Under the pieces are notes generated by a model. The model worked only from the letters and a program-made list of their open reading frames with translations. It was not told the DNA's origin and did not search any database. A stretch of 64,000 bases of DNA from Salirhabdus sp. Marseille-P4669 (GTDB taxonomy: Bacteria > Bacillota > Bacilli > Bacillales > Alkalibacillaceae): positions 124,001 to 188,000 of the forward strand of contig NZ_OEQK01000001.1 in NCBI RefSeq assembly GCF_900240405.1, read 5' to 3'. The translations under genes and the position numbers were made by a program. The number at the start of each line of letters is the position of its first letter. Position 1 is the first letter of the stretch. Of the stretch, positions 52,015-60,790 are shown piece by piece.

Positions 52015-53088
52015 ATGACAAAACAGTCCATATATGGTCTTACCTTTGATCAATTAACAGATTGGTTAGTAGAACATGGACAAAAGAAGTTTCGGGCTTC
52101 TCAAGTGTGGGATTGGCTATATAAGAAGAGAGTTACCGATTTTCAAGAAATGCGAAATGTAAATAAAGAATGTATTGCTTTGTTGGAAGAACATTTTTAT
52201 ATACAATCGTTAAGCGAAGAAATAAAACAAACCTCAGCTGATGGTACGATTAAATTTTTATTTAAATTAGAAGATGGCAATTTAATTGAAACGGTTTTGA
52301 TGCGATTTAATTATGGCTTATCTGTTTGTGTTACCACTCAAGTAGGTTGTAACATCGGCTGTACATTCTGTGCAAGTGGTCTTTTACGTAAAAATCGTGA
52401 CTTATCAGGTGGAGAAATTGTAGAGCAAATTATGAATGTACAACACCATTTAGACGCCCAAGGCAAGGGAGAAAGAGTAAGTCATATTGTCGTGATGGGT
52501 ATCGGGGAGCCATTTGATAACTATACGAACCTTACAAACTTTTTACGTGTGGTGAACGATCAAAATGGATTATCTATCGGTGCGCGTCATATTACCGTTT
52601 CTACTAGTGGTATTGTGCCGAAAATTTACGAATTTGCAGATGAAGGGATTCAAATTAATTTAGCGATTTCCTTACATGCACCAAACAATGAATTGCGTAC
52701 AAATATTATGAAGATTAATCGTGCTTATCCAATTGAAAAATTAATGGATGCGGTAGATTACTATTTAGAAAAGACAAATCGACGGATTACGTTTGAATAT
52801 ATTTTATTAAATGATGTCAACGACCATAAGGAAGAAGCGATACAACTAGCAAAACTGCTTCGGAATAAGCGTCATTTATCGTATGTGAACCTCATTCCTT
52901 ACAATCCGGTTGATGAGCATATTCAATATGAGCGAAGCCTGCCAGATAACATACAAGTTTTCTACGATACGCTGAAGAGTAGAGGAATTAATTGTGGGGT
53001 TCGTTTAGAGAACGGTACAGATATTGATGCTGCATGTGGCCAGCTAAGAAGTAAACAAATTAAGAAAGAAAAAGCTACTGCAAAATAA
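52015..53088 (+). CDS. RlmN/Cfr-family radical SAM rRNA methyltransferase
   Basis: Radical SAM enzyme of 357 aa in the family that methylates adenine C2 (RlmN) or C8 (Cfr) of 23S rRNA. The cluster motif is [11 protein letters not shown]. The catalytic Cys pair comprises the C-terminal one in DIDAACGQL and the middle [14 protein letters not shown] region. [21 protein letters not shown] is the typical N terminus. I start at 52015, after AAGAAGG, rather than at 51964. It differs from usual Bacillus RlmN: after the cluster it reads GLLRKNRDL instead of TLGGLKRNL, and near the end [14 protein letters not shown] instead of an IRREQG-type sequence. It may therefore be a second paralogue. Confidence 0.85.
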   Translation: MTKQSIYGLTFDQLTDWLVEHGQKKFRASQVWDWLYKKRVTDFQEMRNVNKECIALLEEHFYIQSLSEEIKQTSADGTIKFLFKLEDGNLIETVLMRFNYGLSVCVTTQVGCNIGCTFCASGLLRKNRDLSGGEIVEQIMNVQHHLDAQGKGERVSHIVVMGIGEPFDNYTNLTNFLRVVNDQNGLSIGARHITVSTSGIVPKIYEFADEGIQINLAISLHAPNNELRTNIMKINRAYPIEKLMDAVDYYLEKTNRRITFEYILLNDVNDHKEEAIQLAKLLRNKRHLSYVNLIPYNPVDEHIQYERSLPDNIQVFYDTLKSRGINCGVRLENGTDIDAACGQLRSKQIKKEKATAK

Positions 53089-53100
53089 CGTAGTACAAAT

Positions 53101-53158
53101 AAAATCCGAACCTTGAATACGATCCTCTCCATCGAGGCATCGTATTGGTTCGGATTTT
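53101..53158. terminator. Strong terminator between convergent genes
   Basis: Outer arms AAAATCCGAACC / GGTTCGGATTTT, inner AATACGAT / ATCGTATT and CCTC / GAGG form a near-continuous long hairpin with TT following. Confidence 0.9.
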
Positions 53159-53176
53159 TTGCTTTGTAGAAATTTA

Positions 53177-54070
53177 TTACAGTTTCTCAGCCGTTCGTTG
53201 GAGGCTTTTTGCTTTACTTTGCGCTCTTAAAAATAAAAATACGCCAACTAATACGAACAACCCACCTACCATTTGTAACCATTTCAAGCGTTCTCCTAAC
53301 AAAAGGACTGCTAGTATTGTAGCGCCTACAGGTTCTCCTAATATACTCATGGAAATGGTTGTTGTATTAACATAGTTTAATAGGTGGTTGAAAATCATAT
53401 GTGCAATGGTTGGGAAAATCGCTAATAATAGAAAAATACCCCATTCAGATGCTTCGTACCTAGTAATTGAGATCCCTGCAGTAAAGTTGTAAAGATGTAA
53501 AAATAGACCTGCAAACAAGAATACACAAAAACTATAAATCCAATGGGAAATCCTTTTTACCTTTGCTTGTCCGATTAACAAATAACATACTACTGCAATA
53601 ACGCTTAGGAAAGATAGCAGATCCCCGATAATGACGGACGCATCGTTAAATTGAACATCTCCCCATCCAATTAGGACGACCCCAATAATGGAAATACATA
53701 TGGTTACTAGAGAAGAAAGGGTTGTCCTCTCCTTGTAAATTAGAAAACCACCTACTAAGGCTACAATTGGTTGTAAGGCGAGTATAATGGTAGAGCTTGC
53801 TACTGTGGTCAATTTTAAAGAGCCAAACCATAAGGCAAAATGCAAGGCCAGAAAAAATCCGGATAAGGCTAAAAATAGCCAATCATTTTTTGATAGCTTG
53901 GCAATTTCCCTTCGTTTTATCCAAATGATTGGAAGTAGCAGAATACAGGCAAAATACATTCGGTACATACTTGAAATAGTGGCAGGTGCATCAGACCATT
54001 TTACAAAAATAGCTGCAAAGGATACGGTAATAATGGATATGGTTAAAAGTGTACCAACAGACGTTTTCAT
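53177..54070 (-). CDS. EamA/DMT family transporter
   Basis: Ten-helix DMT protein of 297 aa with two EamA repeats. The first reads LLTISIITVSFAAIFVKWSDAPATISSMYRMYFACILLLP and FFLALHFALWFGSLKLTTVASSTIILALQPIVALVGGFLIYKE. The second includes HMIFNHLLNYVNTTTISMSILGEPVGATILAVLLLGE. ATG 54070 with GGAGGAG directly upstream is preferred to ATG 54082. Probable metabolite or amino acid exporter. Substrate unknown. Confidence 0.85.
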   Translation of the reverse strand: MKTSVGTLLTISIITVSFAAIFVKWSDAPATISSMYRMYFACILLLPIIWIKRREIAKLSKNDWLFLALSGFFLALHFALWFGSLKLTTVASSTIILALQPIVALVGGFLIYKERTTLSSLVTICISIIGVVLIGWGDVQFNDASVIIGDLLSFLSVIAVVCYLLIGQAKVKRISHWIYSFCVFLFAGLFLHLYNFTAGISITRYEASEWGIFLLLAIFPTIAHMIFNHLLNYVNTTTISMSILGEPVGATILAVLLLGERLKWLQMVGGLFVLVGVFLFLRAQSKAKSLQRTAEKL

Positions 54071-54274
54071 GTTCTCCTCCAAATGGTTTGGTTAAAAGTA
54101 GTTTGCAAATAGGTTTAAACGAAACATATTTTAATGTGAAATCCGAATTTGTACAACATAAATACTTGCAGGCGCTTTTTGTATTAGAATACTAATTATA
54201 TAGATTCTGCGTAAACAAGGAAAACTCCCCCTTTACGTTTAATAGAATAAGTAAGTGAAGGAGGAGGGAATAAT

Positions 54275-55447
54275 ATGAATCCATTTGTATCGCCGCAAAC
54301 GTTGATTACAGGTGAAGGTGTATTAACCGAAGTAGTGGAGCAAATACGAAAGTTTGGTGCATCTAAAGCGATGATTTATGCAGATCCTGGTGTAGTAAAG
54401 GCAGGTCTCGTTACTCGCTTAGAGCATACATTACAGCTAGGCGAGATAGATTATGAATTGTTTACTGATGTAGTACCAGAGCCACCGTTAAATATTGCCA
54501 ATCATGCGGTTCAAGTATTACGAAAAAGTAATGCAGATATCATTATTGGAATTGGTGGGGGAAGTACATTAGATATTGCAAAGGCATGTGCCGTTTTAAG
54601 CAGTCATGAAGGAAAAGTAGAAGACTATTTAAACTTAACCGGTACAAAAAAGCTCGTGCATAAAGGATTGCCTAAAATCCTAATCCCAACTACAGCTGGT
54701 ACAGGTTCAGAGGTAACCGATATAGCAGTTTTTTCACTTGATACGACAAAGGATGTCATCACCGATCCCTATCTACTTGCAGACACGGCAATTGTTGACT
54801 ATGAACTCACCTACTCCCTTCCACCGCGAATAACAGCCTCGACAGGAGTTGATGCTTTAACACACGCCATTGAGGCCTACACTTCTATACGCGCTTCCGA
54901 ATTAACAGACACGCTCGCATTAGATGCAATAAAAAGAATTGGCAAAAACATTCGAACTGCTGTATGGAATGGTTCTGATAATGAAGCCCGTAAACAAATG
55001 GCTTTAGGTAGTTTGCAAGCTGGTTTAAGCTTCTATAATGCGGGAGTTGCAGGAGTTCATGCGCTTGCTTATCCATTGGGAGGTTTATTTAAAATACCTC
55101 ATGGAGAGTCGAATGCCGTTTTGTTACCTTATGTATTTGAGTACATATGGCCATCTTGTCTAGGTAAGATGGGAAATGTAGCGGAAGCATTAGGACTTAA
55201 AGTAGATCATCTATCTGATAGAGAAGCTGCTATCAAAGCAGTGGAAGAGTTATACAATATCGTTAAAGATGTAGGTATACCTACAACAATTAAAGAATTT
55301 GGAATTAAAGAAAGCGATATAGAACAGTTAACTAGAGATGCAGTAAAACAAACCAGATTACTAGCAAGAAGCCCAAAAGCATATACAGAGAAGGACATTC
55401 GAGCAGTATATGGAAAAGCATTTGAAGGAAAACTAAAACTAAACTAG
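54275..55447 (+). CDS. Iron-containing (group III) alcohol dehydrogenase
   Basis: NAD(P)-dependent alcohol dehydrogenase of 390 aa. The nucleotide site has GIGGGSTLDIAKA and IPTTAGTGSEVTDIAVF. Metal ligands lie in TGVDALTHAIEAYTS (Asp/His) and GVHALAYPLGGLFKIPHGESNAVLLP (two His). A very strong GAAGGAGGAGGG precedes the ATG. The enzyme class interconverts alcohols with aldehydes or ketones. The precise substrate (for example butanol, 1,3-propanediol or lactaldehyde types) cannot be told. Single gene, ending just before a repeat hairpin. Confidence 0.9.
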   Translation: MNPFVSPQTLITGEGVLTEVVEQIRKFGASKAMIYADPGVVKAGLVTRLEHTLQLGEIDYELFTDVVPEPPLNIANHAVQVLRKSNADIIIGIGGGSTLDIAKACAVLSSHEGKVEDYLNLTGTKKLVHKGLPKILIPTTAGTGSEVTDIAVFSLDTTKDVITDPYLLADTAIVDYELTYSLPPRITASTGVDALTHAIEAYTSIRASELTDTLALDAIKRIGKNIRTAVWNGSDNEARKQMALGSLQAGLSFYNAGVAGVHALAYPLGGLFKIPHGESNAVLLPYVFEYIWPSCLGKMGNVAEALGLKVDHLSDREAAIKAVEELYNIVKDVGIPTTIKEFGIKESDIEQLTRDAVKQTRLLARSPKAYTEKDIRAVYGKAFEGKLKLN

Positions 55448-55457
55448 AGAATAGAGC

Positions 55458-55512
55458 GGGTGCCAGGCATTTGCGCATTTTCCAAAGGAAAATCGACAAG
55501 TGCCTGGCACCC
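55458..55512. repeat. REP-like hairpin, GGGTGCCAGGCA / TGCCTGGCACCC
   Basis: Perfect 12-bp outer arms with an inner ATTTTCC / GGAAAAT stem. GTGCCTGGCAC-type hairpins recur in intergenic DNA of many Bacillaceae. A diverged second copy lies at 56022, on the other side of the thioesterase gene. It may also terminate the alcohol dehydrogenase transcript. Confidence 0.8.
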
Positions 55513-55547
55513 CCAAAAACTACAAGCACAAACAAACCAAATCAAAA

Positions 55548-55937
55548 TCAAACCAAATGTCCGCTCATCCACTCTCGAATCTCCTCTGGAATCGGCTCTG
55601 TAGCTTGCTTATCTAAATTATAATTCACATACACTGCAGTGCTTTTCGCACATAAAGTGTTTTCTTGATAAAGTTCTTCATACAAAGTAAAACTTGTATT
55701 ACCAATTCTTTTAACCCATGTCTTAATCTCAACATCTTTCCCGTAATAAATCTGACTAATAAATTCAATATTCGAATTAATAATAACGCATTTCCAATTG
55801 TTGAAATTATCGTCAGGTGTAAACCTATGAAAAATCTCTTCCCGCCCCGCCTCAAACCAAACCGGCAGCGTCGTATTATTTATATGCCCAACAGCATCCG
55901 TTTCCGAAACCCTCGGCCGAATACAAGTTTTAAGCAC
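55548..55937 (-). CDS. 4HBT-type acyl-CoA thioesterase (hotdog fold)
   Basis: Thioesterase of 129 aa. RVSETDAVGHINNTTLPVWFEAGREEIF carries the catalytic Asp (T-D-A-x-G-H-x-N-N), and NIEFISQIYYGKDVEIKTWVKRIGNTSFTLYEELYQ is the second conserved strand pair, matching YbgC/4-hydroxybenzoyl-CoA thioesterases. I start at GTG 55937 because AAAGGAGGGGG lies 4 nt upstream. The longer frame from 56033 reads through the repeat region and adds an implausible hydrophobic leader. It hydrolyses an acyl-CoA whose identity is unknown. Flanked on both sides by repeat hairpins. Confidence 0.85.
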   Translation of the reverse strand: MLKTCIRPRVSETDAVGHINNTTLPVWFEAGREEIFHRFTPDDNFNNWKCVIINSNIEFISQIYYGKDVEIKTWVKRIGNTSFTLYEELYQENTLCAKSTAVYVNYNLDKQATEPIPEEIREWMSGHLV

Positions 55938-56021
55938 AAAACCCCCTCCTTTTACACCTAGTACGAAGCGCAGAATCAAAACCAAACTCCCTGCACTTAA
56001 AACTGCAAAGCTGCTTGTTTT

Positions 56022-56066
56022 GGTGCCAGTCACCTGGCGAATTTCCCGGACAGGTTGACTAGCACC
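56022..56066. repeat. Second, diverged REP-like hairpin
   Basis: GGTGC / GCACC, AGTCA / TGACT and CCTG / CAGG pairings around a GC-rich loop. It starts with GGTGCCAG like the repeat at 55458. It sits between the helicase stop and the thioesterase promoter. Confidence 0.65.
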
Positions 56067-56081
56067 CGTTCTTTGCCGTTT

Positions 56082-59000
56082 TTATACACTTAGCAGTTCA
56101 CGTATATCTTCTTCGCTCAAACTATTAAACATTGTTTCGCCTGGCTGGATGATTTTTTCAATTAATTCCTTTTTCTTTTGTTGTAAGGCGTATATTTTTT
56201 CTTCAATCGTACCTTTCGCAATTAGGCGGAATACTTGAACGACCTTTTTCTGACCCATTCGGTGGGCGCGGCCTGTAGCTTGTTCTTCAACTGCTGGGTT
56301 CCACCATAAATCGTAAAGAATGACCGTATCGGCTCCAGTTAAGTTCAGACCTGTTCCTCCAGCTTTTAAGGAAATTAAGAAGATTTCCTTTTCACCATCG
56401 TTAAACCGATTCGCCATTTCTACCCGATCTCTAGATGGGGTGCTTCCGTCAAGATAGAAGGAATCAATTCCATTCTTTTGTAATACTTCTCGAATGAGCT
56501 TCAGCATGCTTGCAAACTGGGAAAATACAAGAATACGCTGGTCATTTTCTATGGCGTTTTCCACCATTTCAATAAGCTGTGTTAGTTTGCCGGATTCACC
56601 GTGGTAGTTTTCGATAAACAAGGATGGGTGACAGCATAGCTGACGTAGTCTTGTGAGTCCTGCTAGAATTTTCATCCTGCTTTTTTGAAATCCTTCTGTC
56701 GCAATCGCATCGGCAGCTTCCCCTTGTATTTTTTCAAGGTAACCCACATAAAGCTGTTTTTGTTCTTTTGTAAGGTCGGACATATGCACGGTTTCGATTT
56801 TATCAGGAAGCTCTTTTAATACATCCTGCTTCAATCGACGTAAAATAAAGGGACGACTCATCCGAGCAATTTGCTCTTGCTCTAAATTGTTAAAGGTCTT
56901 TTTATTTGGGAAAAAGCCAGGTAAAATGGCGTCAAATATAGACCAGAGTTCATTAAGAGAGTTTTCGATTGGTGTTCCACTAAGTGCAAATCGTTTTCCG
57001 GCGTTCACCATCTTTACTGCTTTCGAGGTCTTTGTCGCATCGTTTTTAATCGCCTGTGCCTCATCTAATATGAGTGAAGAAAATTCTATTGGCTCATATA
57101 TTTCAATATCTTGACGAATAAGTGGATAAGACGTTACGAGTACATCAACTCCACTTAGCTCTTCAAGCTGCTTTGCACGTTCCTCTTTGCTTCCACTAAT
57201 CACTTCTACATGTAAGCCAGGTGCAAACTTATCAAACTCACTTTTCCAGTTATAAATTAAGGAAGCTGGTGAGATAACGAGTGCTGGCAGCTTCTCGCCT
57301 TTATTTTCTTTATGCTCAGAAAGCAAATACGTAATGGTTTGTAACGTCTTCCCAAGTCCCATATCGTCGGCTAATATTCCGCCAAAACGATAATGACTGA
57401 GTGCTTTTAACCATTGAAAACCTACATATTGATATTCTCTTAAGTCCGCCTGTAATCCTTCTGGTAAAGGATATTCCTGTTCATCTGGATTTTTAATGTC
57501 CTGAATTAGCTGACGGAATGCCTTATTGTATTTTGCCCCAGTTTCTTTGTTCATGAATTCTTCCACTTGCAGGCCTCGGAAAGCTGGTAATTTGAGATTG
57601 CCATCTTTTACTGCATCGACATTTATGTTAAGCTCCTCGAAAAGCTTTGAAATAGGTGCAAAGGATTCCTCCTCTAATGGTACAAAAGCGCCATCAGGCA
57701 AACGGTAGTACCTTTTCTTTTCGGTTAAGGAACGAAAAATATTGGTGATTTCATCCTGATCAATATCGTCGAAGTCAAAATTGATTTCTAGGAAGTTTTC
57801 ATGTGTATCCAAATCGATTTGAACCTTTGGATATTGTCTTTCTTCTAAAAGCATGGTTTTAACTTGATTTGTCATAAAAATATCAAGATGATTTTCAAGC
57901 TTTGGCAATATATCAAAAAGGAAAGAGAAGACTTCTTCCTCATCCTCGATATAAAGCTCACTACCATTGTATTTAAATGAGGCATTTTCAATTAAGTTCA
58001 TAAATTCTTGCTCTTTTTCAATATCTCGGATTAAAATTTCATTTGTCTTTTCTGGACTATCTGTTTTTGTACCAAATGGGTAAAATACATAGTCATCGTA
58101 ATGATACTCTAATCGAGCGAACAGCCTTTCCTCCGTTAAATCGAGATAAAGCTTCGCTTGTAACGGAGGCTGAATAATTTCATTAGACACCTCTTCAGAT
58201 ATTTTTAAATCCCCGAGCTTTTTTAGCCCAGGAATAACGTGAGAAAGGAAGTCATCAATACGCTGTCTCGGAATTGGAAGAGTACGGTGCTGGGTTTGGT
58301 TCACAATGGTTTCCATTTCCTTAATCATGTTATATTGGGTGTTATTTAACTTATAAAAATGATTATCGATTAATAGATACTTATATTCCTTAATCACGGT
58401 AACATTATTCAAGAAGTGCAAGTCTAATTGAAAGCTATCCTGATTATATTCCTCTAATTGGAAGGTAAAAGGTAAAGAGCCATTGCTCCAGTCAAAGCTC
58501 GGGAAATTTCGTCGCCCATGCTCTAATTTGCTATTTCTTGATTTCAATAAGTTTAATAAACGGTCCACAAATAATGGTGGAATGGTCAACCCTTTTTGCT
58601 TGCTTCCAGAATAAGAGGAGTAATACATTTGGCTGTGAAAAAACTGTTCGCTCTCATTGATGTCCATTAATAGGTCGATAATTTCCTTATCTTCTGGACT
58701 AAAGTAGTGTAGGGCTGGGTCGTAAATAAAGTTTTTCGTAAACTCTAATTCCTGCTGATGTTTGACATGTTTTACAAAATCCTTTGTATTCTTAACAACA
58801 TAAAGCCGGTCCTCTCCAATTCTCATTTCCAGGTCAAGATATTTTGGCCAATTATAATCAAGCTTTAACGTATATTCGCATTTTAGAATTCTTTTTGAAA
58901 GACTAGATGCAGCAGGGGTTGTCATATCTGTTGTATCGATATAATTTGAAAATAGATTGATCATTTGTGCAGTTAAATCAGGAGTGCGATTTAATATATG

Positions 59001-59345
59001 CGCTGCTTCTGGAAAGTCAAACTGATTTAAAAAGGAATCCATTACCTCTTTTTTTGGTGTGTCTTTGATTTCATCTAGTATTTCCAGTGCCACTGCTATA
59101 ACGTGCTTGCAGCCGTCGTACTTGGAGTGTGCAGGGCAATCGCAATAATGGGAAATGCCACTGTTTAATAGTTTAATATCGACCTCATATGTTTCACTGC
59201 CCATAACATCTGCATACCATTTATCTTCTTCCTCGTTATAATATAAATCACGAACACGTCCTTGGTTATAGTACGTTAAACCTCTTCTATATATAGTATC
59301 TCCAAACATCCCTTTTAAAGAATTTCGATTTATCATTTGGTACAT
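56082..59345 (-). CDS. SNF2-family DNA translocase/helicase with SWIM zinc finger
   Basis: Large protein of 1087 aa. A SWIM zinc finger near the N terminus (HYCDCPAHSKYDGCKHVIAV, ~residues 67-87) is followed by a long SNF2-associated region. The SNF2 motor comes next: motif I DDMGLGKTLQTI (~660), motif II DEAQ (~760), SGTPIENSLNELWS, RRLKQDVLKELPDK. The helicase C part has VFSQFASMLKLI, SLKAGGTGLNLTGADTVILYD and ATGRAHRMGQ. It resembles B. subtilis YwqA and RapA-like proteins, which remodel nucleoprotein or transcription complexes. Start ATG 59345 or 59336. It is divergent from the pyr operon. Confidence 0.9.
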   Translation of the reverse strand: MYQMINRNSLKGMFGDTIYRRGLTYYNQGRVRDLYYNEEEDKWYADVMGSETYEVDIKLLNSGISHYCDCPAHSKYDGCKHVIAVALEILDEIKDTPKKEVMDSFLNQFDFPEAAHILNRTPDLTAQMINLFSNYIDTTDMTTPAASSLSKRILKCEYTLKLDYNWPKYLDLEMRIGEDRLYVVKNTKDFVKHVKHQQELEFTKNFIYDPALHYFSPEDKEIIDLLMDINESEQFFHSQMYYSSYSGSKQKGLTIPPLFVDRLLNLLKSRNSKLEHGRRNFPSFDWSNGSLPFTFQLEEYNQDSFQLDLHFLNNVTVIKEYKYLLIDNHFYKLNNTQYNMIKEMETIVNQTQHRTLPIPRQRIDDFLSHVIPGLKKLGDLKISEEVSNEIIQPPLQAKLYLDLTEERLFARLEYHYDDYVFYPFGTKTDSPEKTNEILIRDIEKEQEFMNLIENASFKYNGSELYIEDEEEVFSFLFDILPKLENHLDIFMTNQVKTMLLEERQYPKVQIDLDTHENFLEINFDFDDIDQDEITNIFRSLTEKKRYYRLPDGAFVPLEEESFAPISKLFEELNINVDAVKDGNLKLPAFRGLQVEEFMNKETGAKYNKAFRQLIQDIKNPDEQEYPLPEGLQADLREYQYVGFQWLKALSHYRFGGILADDMGLGKTLQTITYLLSEHKENKGEKLPALVISPASLIYNWKSEFDKFAPGLHVEVISGSKEERAKQLEELSGVDVLVTSYPLIRQDIEIYEPIEFSSLILDEAQAIKNDATKTSKAVKMVNAGKRFALSGTPIENSLNELWSIFDAILPGFFPNKKTFNNLEQEQIARMSRPFILRRLKQDVLKELPDKIETVHMSDLTKEQKQLYVGYLEKIQGEAADAIATEGFQKSRMKILAGLTRLRQLCCHPSLFIENYHGESGKLTQLIEMVENAIENDQRILVFSQFASMLKLIREVLQKNGIDSFYLDGSTPSRDRVEMANRFNDGEKEIFLISLKAGGTGLNLTGADTVILYDLWWNPAVEEQATGRAHRMGQKKVVQVFRLIAKGTIEEKIYALQQKKKELIEKIIQPGETMFNSLSEEDIRELLSV

Positions 59346-59584
59346 CCTATCTATCCGTTTTTATAATACTAGCATTCTACTTTTTACAATAAAATATACA
59401 AGGATTTATGTATATTTTAAACCATTTGATTGTATGATGAAGTAGGAAAAAATGTTTATTCTTCCATCTTATCATGTTTAGCAAAATTGTTAAGTTTCAA
59501 AAAGATATTTAATTCCTATTCGATTTTCATTGACAGATGCAGAAGCGTTTGAAATAATAAAGCAAATGAATAAAGACCTTTAAG

Positions 59585-59681
59585 ATAGCCCCGTGAGGCT
59601 AGCAAGGAACCGGTTAAGGATGTATTGGCATAACTATGCCTAATAACCCCCTTTTTTCCTCATGGAGAAAAGGGGGTTATT
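59585..59681 (+). promoter_or_regulatory. PyrR-type attenuator 1 of the pyr leader
   Basis: TAGCCCCGTGAGGCTA (59586-59601) fits the PyrR-binding loop consensus A-R-U-C-C-N-G-N-G-A-G-G-Y-U closely. It is followed by a terminator with 14-bp arms AATAACCCCCTTTT / AAAAGGGGGTTATT (59642-59655, 59668-59681). UMP-bound PyrR would stabilise the first hairpin and let the terminator form. The gap 59346-59580 upstream shows only A/T-rich promoter-like DNA. Confidence 0.8.
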
Positions 59682-59734
59682 TTATTAGAAAATTAGTTTG
59701 AATCCGGTCCCGCTAATGGAGAACCTTTAATTGA

Positions 59735-59839
59735 TATCCAGAGAGATACAAAAGGTTTGTGAATGAGCTTATTGTGTATATGTAAGTGTGATACTACATG
59801 TATGCCTCTTTGCAACCTTTTGCAAGGAGGCATTTTTTT
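59735..59839 (+). promoter_or_regulatory. PyrR-type attenuator 2, directly before pyrB
   Basis: TATCCAGAGAGATA (59735-59748) is a second PyrR-binding loop. The terminator TGCCTCTTTGCA / TGCAAGGAGGCA (59802-59813, 59821-59832) is followed by seven T residues, and pyrB starts 28 bp later. In B. subtilis successive attenuators are separated by pyrR and pyrP; here the two stand back to back. Confidence 0.82.
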
Positions 59840-59866
59840 ATGCCCATACATGAAGGAGGTATGAGG

Positions 59867-60790
59867 ATGAGGGATTTTATCTCGGTTCATCAGCTATCTG
59901 AAATGGAAATTTTCCAGCTTCTACGAAAAGCAGAATATTACCGCAAACAGGAAGTGCAATTTAATGAGAAGCTGTTTGTTGCCAATTTATTTTTTGAGCC
60001 TAGTACTCGTACGAAAATGAGTTTTACTGTTGCAGAGCAGAAATTAGGATTACATGTACTTGATTTTCATACCGAAACTTCCAGTGTCCAAAAAGGAGAA
60101 TCTTTGTATGACACAGTCAAAACCTTTGAAGCAATCGGTGCTAATTTAGTCGTTATTCGTCACGAGTCTGATCATTGGTTTGAGGAGCTAAAAGGCAAAC
60201 TATCGATCCCAATTATTAATGCTGGCTCTGGAAAAGAAGAGCATCCAACCCAATGCATGCTCGATTTACTTACCATTTATCAAGAGTTTGGTAGATTTGA
60301 AGGCTTAAACATCGTCATTGCAGGAGATATCAAGCATAGTCGTGTGGCACGCTCAAACGCCTATGCGCTTCAAAGGCTAGGGGCAAATGTATACGTTAGC
60401 TCTGCTCCTGGATTGGAGGATGAAACGTTACACATCCCCAATCTGCCAATGGATGAGGCGGTGGAGGTGTGTGATGTATTAATGCTCCTTCGAATCCAGC
60501 ATGAAAGACATACGAATCAAGCAGAAACGGCAAATTACTTAACCAATTACGGCTTAACGAAGGAAAGGGAAAGCCGAATGAAAAACGAGGCGATTCTGCT
60601 TCATCCTGCACCAGTAAATCGTGGGGTAGAAATAGACTCCGATTTAGTAGAATGCGCGCGCTCGAGAATTTTTAAGCAAATGAACAACGGAGTTTATATG
60701 CGTATGGCCATCATTTCCGAATTACTACAAAACAGGGGGGTTAATCATGAAGACACTTTTAACAAACGCGAAACGGTTGGGGCTTTCTAA
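59867..60790 (+). CDS. pyrB: Aspartate carbamoyltransferase catalytic subunit
   Basis: Forms carbamoyl-aspartate from carbamoyl phosphate and aspartate, 307 aa. Carbamoyl-phosphate site FFEPSTRTKMSF (S-T-R-T) and later HPTQCMLDLLTIYQEFG; aspartate side LLHPAPVNRGVEID. I start at ATG 59867, behind AAGGAGG with 7-nt spacing. The longer frame from 59798 would translate through the terminator hairpin. Length equals B. subtilis PyrB (304 aa). No pyrI regulatory subunit follows, as in other Bacillaceae. It overlaps pyrC by 44 bp. Confidence 0.96.
   Translation: MRDFISVHQLSEMEIFQLLRKAEYYRKQEVQFNEKLFVANLFFEPSTRTKMSFTVAEQKLGLHVLDFHTETSSVQKGESLYDTVKTFEAIGANLVVIRHESDHWFEELKGKLSIPIINAGSGKEEHPTQCMLDLLTIYQEFGRFEGLNIVIAGDIKHSRVARSNAYALQRLGANVYVSSAPGLEDETLHIPNLPMDEAVEVCDVLMLLRIQHERHTNQAETANYLTNYGLTKERESRMKNEAILLHPAPVNRGVEIDSDLVECARSRIFKQMNNGVYMRMAIISELLQNRGVNHEDTFNKRETVGAF

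Noticed and set aside
55938-56033. N-terminal hydrophobic extension of the thioesterase
   Set aside because: It translates the flanking repeat and intergenic DNA; GTG 55937 has an ideal ribosome binding site and gives the normal family length.
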